64,000 bases of DNA, taken from positions 42,380,984-42,444,983 of the forward strand of contig OY744544.1 in the NCBI GenBank assembly GCA_963556195.1, in the 5' to 3' direction. This DNA is from Sepiola atlantica. Taxonomy: Eukaryota > Mollusca > Cephalopoda > Sepiida > Sepiolidae. Shown here piece after piece: positions 11,041-20,620 of this stretch. Made by a program: the position numbers and the translations under genes. The first letter of the stretch is position 1. The number at the start of each line of letters is the position of its first letter. The notes under the pieces were generated by a model that saw only the letters and a program-made list of their open reading frames with translations, was not told the DNA's origin and made no database searches.

Positions 11041-11786
11041 GGGTCCCGTCCCCAGGATAGTGTTACAAAAGAAAAAAAGACTTTTAAAAAAATTCAACAT
11101 TGTCCTTATTTACTTGCCTACACAAAAGTGCAATGTTAGGTACAATGTTAATTTTTAATTCTTTATGAATTAATGAAATGAACAAAAATCAAAAGTATTT
11201 ATGTGATTTAAATTACATTTCATATGACATCTAATCGATTTCAAAAGTGTAAATATTTTCTTACAAGCAATTAATTAATAGAAAAGACAATTATGAGTAT
11301 GGAGTGAGTAAGACAAAAATGGAAGTAAAAAATGAAATCAAAAAACTACTAGGCAACGCCGGAACTAAGTTCCCGCCATTTTTTTATTTTTTTTATTTTG
11401 GAATCTATTGTGTTTTCACAAATTTGGAAATTTAATTTTTTTTGAGAATTCTATTTTTAAATCATTTGGTCATCTATTTTATTTTTTGTTGAGTCAATTA
11501 AAGTTAATTTCTGTATGTTTTCAGATCGTTAAAATTTTCTTTTTGCTTTTATTTTTATTTTTTTGCTTTCTACCAACGAGGTATTGAAAATCTTGTTGAA
11601 TGTTGGGAAGGAGTTGTAAACAACAAAGGGAGAATACATTGATTAATTAATTATTTTTAATTAAATCTTTTAAATTTAAATTAACAAATGGCAGGACTTT
11701 GTTGCCAACTTAACATATCACCATTTCATATCAAACAAAAATGAAAATATGTTAAATCTCGAGCAGAAAAGAATAATTCTACAAAC

Positions 11787-12068
11787 CTTGGGGTGCTGAA
11801 GCACCTTGGGATGATGGAGAACCCTGAGGTGGCGGCCCATAGCCTGGTTGAGGAGGCCCATATCCTGGTGGAGGTGGACCATAGCCCGGCTGTGGAGGTG
11901 GACCATAGCCTGGTTGAGGTGGACCATAGCCTGGTTGGGGAGGGCCATAGCCTGGTTGAGGTGGACCATAGCCTGGTTGAGGTGGACCATAGCCTGGTTG
12001 AGGTGGACCATAGCCTGGCTGCGGGGGTGGACCATAGCCTGGTTGAGGTGGACCATAACCCGGATAAG
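11787..12068 (-). CDS. Phospholipid scramblase, Pro-rich N-terminal exon (PGYGPPQ repeats)
   Basis: This is a 282-base exon with acceptor TTTTTATTTTTCCAG and donor GTTTGT, phase 1 at both ends. The frame starts (A)YPGYGPPQ and runs through eleven imperfect PGYGPPQ-type units, some with PPPQ or PPPP. It ends GSPSSQGASAPQ plus one base, which joins G+GT with the CPPGLEYL exon. Scramblases have a low-complexity Pro-rich N-terminus, with PPxY and PxxP motifs in PLSCR1, that lies in the cytosol and binds SH3/WW partners. This exon fits that role. The repeat units are almost identical at codon level, which suggests recent expansion. Overlapping frames on the plus strand and in other minus-strand frames are open only because the DNA is repetitive. 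The upstream exon with the start codon is not proven in this window. Confidence 0.85.
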
Positions 12069-12319
12069 CTGGAAAAATAAAAACAATAGAGAAAACTATG
12101 TTAACACGATGATCTGAATCTATTTTATTTTATAAATAAAATGTATTAAATTATGATGAATTGGTTTGGACTGTCTGCAAATGACCACTATGAAATCCAT
12201 GTCGACTAAAATAAAATGGATTTCTATTAAAGGAAAAAAAAACAATCTATGTTTTAATTGGATGACAGTAATTCATTTCACAATTTTGAGACATGATATT
12301 GTTACAAGAGTGTATGTGC

Positions 12320-12800
12320 ACTAAAAAATGACAGCATACTTTTTTCCATTGCTTCCAAACTGATACACATACAAATATCTTCAACCTCTTTTTTAAATGA
12401 CGGGATAGCCTGATCGACCGAGATACAATGCAAAAATACTAGTTTTTGTTTTATTTCATCTGATGTTCTTGTTGTTGTGTCGAATGTCAAACTAAAATAC
12501 ACTTTCTTGTCTTTCAGGCTAGAATGAAAGTGTAGTACATGTCTTGTCAAAAGATAGTACAATAATATTGTGGGGTCTTCGTTCGCACCAGATGTCCATG
12601 AAATGGAAATATGTCACTAACTTGTAGAAGGGTTTTGGAGATAGACTCCCATAACCAGATATATTCTAAAACTATACTAATCTGAGTACTTAGATAAGTG
12701 TGTTTCAGATTGTAGAAAGGTGGTACAATAATATTGTGGGGTTTGTGCTCGCACCGGATGTCCATAAAGTACACAGCATCAGTATATAACAGATGAAATT
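12320..12800. repeat. Dispersed repeat with internal duplication
   Basis: The phrase GTACAATAATATTGTGGGGT occurs at about 12557 and 12724, each followed by a GCACC.GATGTCCAT.AA segment, so part of the element is duplicated about 167 bases apart. Related sequence, inverted, appears at 16000-16110. The neighbouring AAGAAAGTGTATTTTAGTTTG part (minus strand) is seen again at 16.54 kb. The open frame here (12302-12562) is therefore probably repeat rather than gene. Confidence 0.45.
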
Positions 12801-14535
12801 TCCACAGGTCCCGCTAGTATATAATAATATGCTAAGGCATTTTATGTTTGTACGTATCTTTCACACACATTTAAAACAATGACATCATCGGATCAGCAAA
12901 GATGGTGATTGGTGATTAATCTGATGTCGCTAAGGTAAAAAAAATTCTGATTTTACCCATTTTAAAATGAACTATTCCAAAATCAAATTATGTCAGCCCA
13001 TCGACTAAAAGAGTACAATTTTAAATAAATGCATTTCAAAAAGTGGCATTCGTTTTAATGATTTGAAGAATATCTAACTGACAATTATTTTTAATGTAAT
13101 AAGACAGAGAATATTGATTGTATTAAAAAGAATTAAATAGCTACAATTTTAAGTAAATAAATAAATATAGAAGACATTAGTTTTATTTATTTAAAGAATA
13201 TTTAGCAATTATTTTTATGGAAGAAGAAAGAGTAATTTAAAAAAAAAATAGTATTGACCCTGAGACATTATTTCAAAAGGAATATTACTATTAACAGTAA
13301 AGTATACAGATTGATGTAGAAAGAACCGTGGAATTTCCACGGGGTCCTGCTAGTCCATAGATTATTATGTCTAGCCTTTTTGAACTTTAAGCATCATGAT
13401 TTAGAACCGGCTCTCTTCAGATCACGGCAGTTTCTACATCTGTAGTTTCATGGTGGTGAAGACATAGTGCTAATAAATCATATGTGATAAGTACGAACTT
13501 TGTGCGGAAACTATTTTGTTGAATGAAACAGAAGAATATGCCATCACCAAGTGTTGCGTTGAGGTTGGCTCATTGCTTACATCTCACTCTCTTGCCGTTT
13601 GGGTTCCTTGAATGCTGTGTTGTGTTTCTGTTATAAATAAAACTTGATGAGGACACCGTTTGCATCCTAACTTCAACAAGACAGAAAACAGGACCCACAA
13701 AAAGCCAAAGTTCTTTTAGAGTTTTTTTTGAATATTGAGAAGAATTTTTTTTTAAATCTCGTCTGAAGAAAGCAACCTCCCCAACTGGCAGTAGATCCGA
13801 ATAGCAGGAAAAATGTTTCACACAGGAATCGAACACACACACACCACAAAAACTTTTCAATCAAACTCTAATCTTACCAGCATAAAGTCCAGAAGCTTAA
13901 TGCCGAATGGTGAATTATTCCTCTGTTATTGAAGCCAAAAACGACTTCAAATAACTCGATTTGCTGCCCGGGACGTTTCATTGTCCATCGGTGATCGTGA
14001 AAAACGAATTATTTGCATAACCTGATATGTCCTGCCTTGCTGTCTCTCTTTCTACCACAGATACATCACACGTGTTGTCTGTGCATCAACCAGTGTGGGA
14101 CTCTGTTATCACTGTGGCAGTGTTCGAATCATCTCGCACTAGGCTCCGGGAAAGTAATTCCCCCCCCCCCCCCCGAATGTTGCAAAACACACATGTGTTC
14201 TTTTGTTGGGCCATTCAACCTCATGTTCATTAGTTTCTGTTGCTTTTTTTTGTTGTGTGGCTTGTTTTCAACTTTGTGATCTTAATCATAAGGCGTAAAG
14301 TGACTCTTGATGGCAGTACTTGTAAGAAAAGCAGAAATAAAATACTGCGAAATGCTTATTTAGGTGTGTTCAACTAAACATCGAAAATCTAGTTACAATG
14401 CGTCATTTGGAACATATCTCGGCCATAACCTGAAGGCATCCTGCATTTTTAATTGAAGTTGTTCTTTTTTTTATTATTTAAAAAATCCTTAAGATGAATT
14501 TTTTTTAATAAAAATACTTGTATGAAAAATTTGGG
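12801..14535. other. Unassigned intron-like DNA
   Basis: This is AT-rich sequence with no convincing exon, RNA gene or complete mobile element. It includes a poly-C run at about 14160-14174 and a fragment near 13325 (GGAATTTCCACGGGGTCC) that belongs to the repeat at 12.7 and 16.0 kb. Confidence 0.4.
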
Positions 14536-14548
14536 ACTTAAATCTCTC

Positions 14549-14549
<1 letters not shown>

Positions 14550-14606
<57 letters not shown>
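14550..14606. repeat. (TA)n microsatellite
   Basis: A long uninterrupted TA run lies directly downstream (on the minus strand) of the hammerhead-bearing SINE. It probably grew from the A/T-rich 3' tail of that element. Confidence 0.9.
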
Positions 14607-14609
<3 letters not shown>

Positions 14610-14624
14610 TTATTTTTAATATTT

Positions 14625-14673
14625 TACATACATACGACGTTGTTTCGAGCTTATGGCTCTCATCAGCGTAGGG
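14625..14673 (-). ncRNA. Hammerhead ribozyme core
   Basis: On the minus strand the conserved CTGATGA (14660-14666) is followed by a perfect 4-bp stem II (GAGC/GCTC at 14656-14659 and 14647-14650) with loop CATAA. Next comes GAAA (14643-14646) and then CAACGTCGTA. All invariant bases of the core are present. Stem III would be minimal (A-C with G-T), as in the short-stem hammerheads of Penelope-like elements. Stem I pairs CTACG's 3' end with TGTA if cleavage follows GTA; cleavage after GTC pairs worse. It lies about 30 bases beyond the B box of a tRNA-like SINE. Self-cleavage is inferred, not shown. Confidence 0.6.
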
Positions 14674-14790
14674 AAACAACAATCTCAGACGGTCATAGGG
14701 CGTGAACCTGGTTCACAGATACACCTTGAATCTCTAGGCATTCACCTAGTCCCATTAGGCCACGAGAGATTGTCACGTAATAACGGAGAA
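14674..14790 (-). mobile_element. tRNA-derived SINE that ends in the hammerhead motif
   Basis: The minus strand has an A-box-like TGGCCTAATGG (about 14752-14762) and a B-box-like GGTTCACGCC (about 14699-14708), spaced as in a tRNA gene, so RNA polymerase III could transcribe it. It continues directly into the hammerhead core and an A/T-rich tail. The layout resembles the Sm-alpha SINE of Schistosoma, which also couples a tRNA-like promoter to a hammerhead. No tRNA cloverleaf survives, so it is not a functional tRNA. Confidence 0.55.
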
Positions 14791-15044
14791 ATTAAGTGAT
14801 GTTTACACTGAAAGCGGCAAGCATAGACATCTAAATATTCGATAGCATTCAACGACAGAGTCAGACTATTGCACTGAAGCTTTTAGGTGAATATTTATTT
14901 TTAATCTTTCTGACAGTGCTTAACTTTCAATTTTACTTAGAAGGGGCTTATAATAATAATTTATATATATATATATCATATATACACACACACACACATA
15001 TACATACATATATATATATATACACACACGGTAATTTACACTAT

Positions 15045-15209
15045 CATTTCCAGGCAATGCATGGTGGGCACATCGGTATGCGCTCTGACAACTGAGTCAA
15101 ATATGATTTTCGTATTGGGGTTCGAACCGTGTGACTGGCATAGATTATCTCCTCCAATCCTGATGATTGCAGGTTTGGCATGAAAAACATGTGTATATGG
15201 GTTAATTTG

Positions 15210-15254
<45 letters not shown>
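15045..15254 (+). mobile_element. tRNA-derived SINE, second family, copy 1, with TA tail
   Basis: A perfect B box GGTTCGAACC lies at 15119-15128, with an A-box-like TGGTGGGCACATCGG about 50 bases upstream. The body continues GATTGCAGGTTTGGCATGAA and ends in a long TA repeat (about 15220-15252). A second copy is at 62195-62400 with the same B box and tail. Both are SINE copies, not tRNA genes. Confidence 0.7.
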
Positions 15255-15257
<3 letters not shown>

Positions 15258-15638
15258 GGTGGGCAAAAATAAGGGTCCTATTTTTAAAAATTCATAACTT
15301 TTTTATTTATTGATTTTTTTTATTTTTTTTTTTAGAATAAGTAAAGGACCCTTTCCGAAGCAAGCATGAGCCGTATTAGCCCTAAGGAACGTACCCTCAT
15401 TTAGAAAACATTATTTTTGCTTAAAAAACTCAAAACAGTGTAAAAAACAATACTTTAGTTTTTGTAAGTTTTAAGAAGTGTTTTTCGGCTAAAATTTGTT
15501 TTGTTTATTTCAAAAAATCTCGGAAGGGTCAGTCTACACACACATAAAGTTTGGTGAGTTTAACTTTTATTTTGTGGAAGTTATTCAAATTCAAGTTATT
15601 CAAATTTAAAGATAGGACCCTTATTTTGGCCCACCCTG
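15255..15638. mobile_element. MITE, mariner-like ends, copy 1
   Basis: This is a 384-bp element bounded by TA on both sides (15253-15254 and 15639-15640). The ends CAGGGTGGGCAAAAATAAGG and CCTTATTTTGGCCCACCCTG are inverted repeats. No transposase is present. A near-identical copy in opposite orientation sits at 57285-57669. TA target choice fits mobilization by a Tc1/mariner transposase, which is inference. Confidence 0.85.
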
Positions 15639-16029
15639 TATATTAGTTTGAGAAATTTATTCACACCATAACAATATCTAATATCAAATCATTTTAATCC
15701 ATAAGATTCATACGTGTTTCAGACACCATATGGTCCAACTGTGATTGAAACAGGATGAAAAAAGTCAATACGTCACCGGTTCATTTCCCAAGTAATTACA
15801 ATCTAAACACGTCTTTTCCTAAGAAACAATATAAATATTAAAGCTCTTTTCCTTTGGGAAATAGAGCTTTCAGCATAAATATTTGATACATATATTCTTA
15901 TAAATAGTTTTATGGGAGTTATATTATTGGAATAAGAACTAAATTATCAAGCATAAATTAACTGCAATTCTATATATACAAGAGGGACCTGTGGGAATTC
16001 CACAGTTGTATCCTTCTTCATCTGTTGTA

Positions 16030-16545
16030 TATTGCTGCCGTGATTAAAAATATTTTAATTCTATGGACGTCTGGTACGAATGCAGACCCCCACGATATTA
16101 TTGTACCATCTTTGGACAGAACAGATACTACACTTTGATCCTTGCCCAAGGGTATTTATTTACCTCCTCTCCATGAGGTTAGGCACAAGGCCAGTTTTAT
16201 CTTACTTCCACAAGGTAAGATGTGACCCAAGGTCGGGTCGGGAAAGTGGGATTTGAAAAGCCAGCGCCCGAGAAGGTGAGCACTCTGCCCATTAAAGATT
16301 GCCTGGGCAGCCCCGTCGGCATTTCCCGGTAGGGGCGCCTCAGGCAGTAAGCAATAAACTTACTCCTCCCCAAAGAGGGGAGGCAAAGCCTGGGAGGGTG
16401 GACCTCCTAGAACTGCACAGGACAAACCCATAGACCGGCGGAATCAAGCCACGAAGGCCAAGACGATACCAGTCTATGGGGTGCAGTATCCATCGGAACA
16501 GATACTACACTTTGATCTTTGCCCAAGGGTAAAGAAAGTGTATTT
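16030..16545 (-). mobile_element. U2-headed SINE, two partial copies in tandem
   Basis: Reading leftward, a head of U2-like sequence at about 16496-16520 (plus strand: GAACAGATACTACACTTTGA then TC) is followed by a body. The body contains TCCTAGGAGGTCCACC, a GCCTCCCC/GGGGAGG hairpin, GCCTGAGGCGCCCCTACC and the tail CTGGCCTTGTGCCTAACC (about 16180). A second U2-like head then follows at about 16120-16142. The distance between heads is about 376 bases. The better copy at 42.1 kb identifies the head. Confidence 0.65.
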
Positions 16546-16678
16546 TAGTTCGAGTTTCATGAGTGACTACAGTGACATCAGATATAAATAAAAAAAAATG
16601 ACTTTTTTGCATTGCATCTTCGAGTGGAGGGTGATAAAATATGTACGAACATGAAATTGCCTTAGCGTATTATTATAA

Positions 16679-16680
<2 letters not shown>

Positions 16681-16739
<59 letters not shown>
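16681..16739. repeat. (TG)n microsatellite
   Basis: An almost pure TG run of about 58 bases. It explains the overlapping Cys-Val open frame, which is not a gene. Confidence 0.95.
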
Positions 16740-17149
16740 AGTTGTCAATGGTTGATCTCGCAAAACAATGGTATATCTGGAACCAGCAAGTTCGGATGTT
16801 GTCGCTTGGTTTTAAATAATTAAAACTGTTTCTATCAGATTAATATTATATAATAAAGGGTTGGGTTATTTTGCTTACGGTCATTTAATGCTGGGAATCA
16901 TTTTACTTTTGTAAACAAATTGTTTGAAGAACAGTAGTTGTATTATTTAACCCATATATACAAGCAGGGTTACCCAGCGTTCTCCGGTTATGGGAATAAG
17001 AGAGATCAAAATGTTATGGCTAAAAGTGTGCTGCTGCTGATTGTTCGTCCGTTTATGGATGTTCACAGATTTCACGATATTATTTTATTCCCTTTGATCA
17101 AAATGACACATAGAATATTATATTCTCTTAAATAATTCATAATTGTATT

Positions 17150-17410
17150 CTTAGTATCGCCCGTGCTGAGGATTGAATCTCCAGAAGACCGTCACTTAGA
17201 ACTGATTATTACTTAGCACTTATATCCGTTGCGCCATATGTCTTTGTGGAATGAGAGCAAACTATCCCTGAGGATAAAAAAGGGGTCTGTTCGAAATTCT
17301 GTACATATTCCCGAGTTCGACATGACACACTTGAAAGTTAGAGGTTACATCGGCCGAAACGTGAGAATAACATCCAAGATGAGAACATTAGTCAGAATAA
17401 TCTAACTAAT
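17150..17410. mobile_element. Fold-back element with tRNA-like core, partial copy B
   Basis: This keeps the minus-strand tRNA-like core (about 17160-17240: AGTTCTAAGTGACGG, TTCAATCCTCAGCACGGGCG) and the right arm (GGTTACATCGGCCGAAACGT, GAGAATAACATCC). The left arm is absent. The right end runs into the 67-bp tandem array. Confidence 0.55.
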
Positions 17411-17935
17411 ACAAATTATCAATCCTTGTCTCAAAAATTCTGAAACATCATCGCAAACATTAGTCCAAATAATCTAATACAAATTATCAATCCTTGTCTC
17501 AAAAATTCTGAAACATCATCGCAAACATTAGTCCAAATAATCTAATACAAATTATCAATCCTTGTCTCAAAAATTCTGAAACATCATCGCAAACATTAGT
17601 CCAAATAATCTAATACAAATTATCAATCCTTGTCTCAAAAATTCTGAAACATCATCACAAACATTAGTCCAAATAATCTAATACAAATTATCAATCCTTG
17701 TCTCAAAAATTCTGAAACATCATCGCAAACATTAGTCCAAAAAAATTATCAATCCTTGTCTCAAAAATTCTGAAACATCATCACAAACATTAGTCCAAAT
17801 AATCTAATACAAATTATCAATCCTTGTCTCAAAAATTCTGAAACATCATCACAAACATTAGTCCAAATAATCTAATACAAATTATCAATCCTTGTCTCAA
17901 AAATTCTGAAACATCATCGCAAACAGTTGTCTAAC
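17405..17935. repeat. Tandem array, about 67-bp unit, eight copies
   Basis: The unit is read from CAATCCTTGTCTCAAAAATT through CTGAAACATCATCGCAAACA to TTAGTCCAAATAATCTAATA then CAAATTAT. Eight copies are present, one with an internal deletion near 17740. The unit equals the outer end of the adjacent fold-back element. Confidence 0.9.
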
Positions 17936-18309
17936 GAATTTTTCTTTTATCTGTTATAAATTTTATTAGAATTTTGTTATCATGTTAAAGATACTTGAAA
18001 GGGAAGAAATTACAAAATAATCAAAAATGTTTTTACTTGAATTCTTTACAGTTTCTGTTTTCATTTATGCAAACAACAAATAATTTATACTAATAAAGAA
18101 TAAGGATACAATCCAGATATAAACAAATGGCAACTAATGATACTGGGCTTGAAAAAATGTTTTTAAAGTTTATCTTTTATCCTTTTCTCGTTTTTAAATC
18201 CTTTTTTCTTTGGCGGGATTAAACTTTTCCATTCGTTATCTCCACAATTTTTGATCACTTGCATCTTGATCCATAAATACTGACTGTCCCATGTCTTCAG
18301 TCACCAAGT

Positions 18310-18520
18310 GTTTTCAACTCCTTTGAAAACTACCCACTCTTTGTGGACCACCTATCTGCATTAAAACTAATTTCCTTGAATCTTCTGAAGACCTTCTTTG
18401 CACATGACCAAACCAATTTAATCTTCTACTTCGGATAACTTCCTCCACATTGATTACCCCCAACTCTTCCATTGACAAATTTGTTCTTGCAATTATAAAT
18501 CTGCCAGATCGTTTCACACA
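18310..18520 (-). pseudogene. LINE C-terminal fragment
   Basis: The minus strand is open for about 67 codons and includes SRRLNWFGHVQRRSSEDSRK, the RxLxWFGHVxR signature near the end of many LINE ORF2 proteins. Nothing of the polymerase domain remains. Confidence 0.55.
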
Positions 18521-19089
18521 GGCTATAGAAATGTATTTTTTTTATTTATTTAATGAACACTTTAAAAAATTAAAAGTGAAAAATTATGTTTAATTATTGT
18601 TTCTTTATTTTTTAAAATACACTATTATTTTTTGTATGAACACAACTGAATTTAGAGAATACAAAATTAAATTATTTCTGTACAACAAACATTTTTGAAA
18701 TAGAATTTTTCCAGGAACATTGCTTATATGTAAATATTTTTCTTTAAAAAGTCAACAAAAAAATAAACACAGCACAAATATTTATTAAACCGAAGATTAA
18801 ATATTTTTATACAAATCAAATATCACCATCTTGCATGTGTTGTAAACTCTAGTGCCAGTGTATAGACTACATTGTTAAAATGAGTTCAAATAAGTGTCAG
18901 TTTTGTTCAAGCGATAGAAGGTGAGACATACAGACAAAAATGTTTCCTTACAAATATTTATAATAGATGTTGACTTTCTCCTAAATTTAAATTAGTTGTA
19001 ATATTAATTAATCCAACCATTTCTAATTCTAAATTGGATAAAAATTGTTTTTTTACTCATTTTAAATTCAAAAGAGATATTTTTTATTT

Positions 19090-19325
19090 AATTAAAAGAA
19101 AAAAAGACAAGAAGAAAAGGGAAAAAGAAAGAAAAAAGGGAAAAAGGAAAGAGAAAAGGAGAAGAGAGAAAAAGAGAAAAAGAAAAGGATAAGAAAAAGG
19201 CAAAAAGAGAAAAAGGCAGAGAAAAGAGAAAGAGGAATAAAAAAGAAAAAGGCAAAGCAAACAGAAGGGCAAACAAAGATAAGCAAAAAGAGAAAGAGAA
19301 AAGAGAAAGAAAAACAAAGAAATAA
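19090..19325. repeat. Polypurine (A/G) tract of about 235 bases
   Basis: The plus strand is almost purely A and G with irregular AAAG and GAGAAA units. The minus strand reads as Phe/Ser/Leu-rich frames in all three phases, which is composition and not coding. Confidence 0.9.
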
Positions 19326-19975
19326 AATGAATGCTGGATTGAACACTTGCTTGTTGTAATCACTATGAGCAAATGCTAATTTTAAAATAATATTGTTGAT
19401 TTTTATTTTATATCTGCAAAGAGAATTAAAAGGAATTTCTTCAATATTTCTGGAATTAAAAATCAAGTTCCCTACTTTCATCTTGTTCTATACCTAAAAA
19501 TGATAAAAATTAACCGAAAAATATAATTATGATAATTGTCGCACAAGTATTCCACATTCTAAACATAATAAATTCATCTTCATTCTTCAATACAATTCTC
19601 CAACCAAAATCTGATCGCGTAATTGGCATGCGCTAAACGAGCCAAATACAATGAATAGTTGTGTAATAATAAGGATACAAGAATAAAATAGTTGACCTTA
19701 TTCCAAGTCTAATATGATAAATCCCCAAAGACAAAGTGGAATTCATAATAACTCATAAGGCAATGCACTCGAATGCATTATTTAAAGCTTTAAGTGGTAA
19801 AAATACATAAAAAGTTCATATTCATATCTCTATGCAGAGGAGAGTTCCACAGAAAACAGTAATTTGATAACTAAATGTTTAATGAATTCTCAAAATGGTT
19901 GAAATGGGTGGGGTGGGGGGAGACGGATAAATACAATAAGAATGCTAAGAACGAAAAGAAGGAATAAACAAAAGC

Positions 19976-20060
19976 GGATATTCTTAAGATGCATCCATTT
20001 AATCTGCATGTTTAGCGATGAAAATGCATGACAGACTAAAAAAATATCTCTTTCACGTGT
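19976..20060. repeat. Dispersed repeat, GGATATTCTTAAGATGCAT family, copy 3
   Basis: GGATATTCTTAAGATGCATC is followed by CATTTAATCTGCATG, TTTAGCGATGAAAATGCATG and ACAGAC. The 34-bp array begins just downstream and continues the CATGACAGAC motif. Confidence 0.6.
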
Positions 20061-20575
20061 GTACAGACCAAACAAGACGCCCTTTTCAAGCGCATGACAG
20101 ACCAAACAAGATGCCCTTTTAAAGTGCATGACAAACCAAACAAGATGCCCTTTTAAAGCGCATGACAGACCAAACAAGATGCCCTTTTAAAGCGCATGAC
20201 AGACCAAACAAGATGCCCTTTTCAAGCGCATGACAGACCAAACAAGATGCCCTTTTCAAGCGCATGACAGACAAAACAAGATGCCCTTTTAAAGAGCATG
20301 ACAGACCAAACAAGATGCCCTTTTCAAGCGCATGACAGACAAAACAAGATGCCCTTTTAAAGTGCATGACAGACCAAACAAGATGCCTTTTTAAAGCGCA
20401 TGACAGACCAAACAAGATGGCATTTTATAACTGCTTGATGGGCCAAACAAGATACAATTTTCAAGTGCCTGACGGACTAAACAAAATGGCTTTTCAAGCG
20501 TGTGTAGGACCAAACGAAATGCATGTTTTAAAACATGTGATGGACCAAACACAATGGATTTTTCAAATTTTAGCT
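20061..20575. repeat. Tandem array, 34-bp unit
   Basis: The unit is GCATGACAGACCAAACAAGA then TGCCCTTTTCAAGC. About eleven regular copies run to about 20430, with degenerate ones to 20575. Units differ by C/A in TTTTCAAG or TTTTAAAG and by GACCAAAC or GACAAAAC. The minus-strand FGLSCALKGHLVW-type frames are products of the repeat. Confidence 0.9.
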
Positions 20576-20620
20576 TAACAGATGAATGAAGAGTAACAGA
20601 CAACACCTGTTATGGAGATA

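Noticed and set aside
11793..12117. Plus-strand VEVDHSLVEVDHS and WTIAWLRWTIAWLR frames
   Set aside because: They are antisense to the PGYGPPQ exon, whose splice sites and in-frame joins to PLSCR exons identify the real strand and frame.
16641..16823. Plus-strand frame with a long Cys-Val run
   Set aside because: It is the TG microsatellite read as codons.
19890..20606. Minus-strand frames with GHLVWSVMHFKRASC repeats
   Set aside because: Direct translation of the 34-bp array; unit variation does not follow codon structure.
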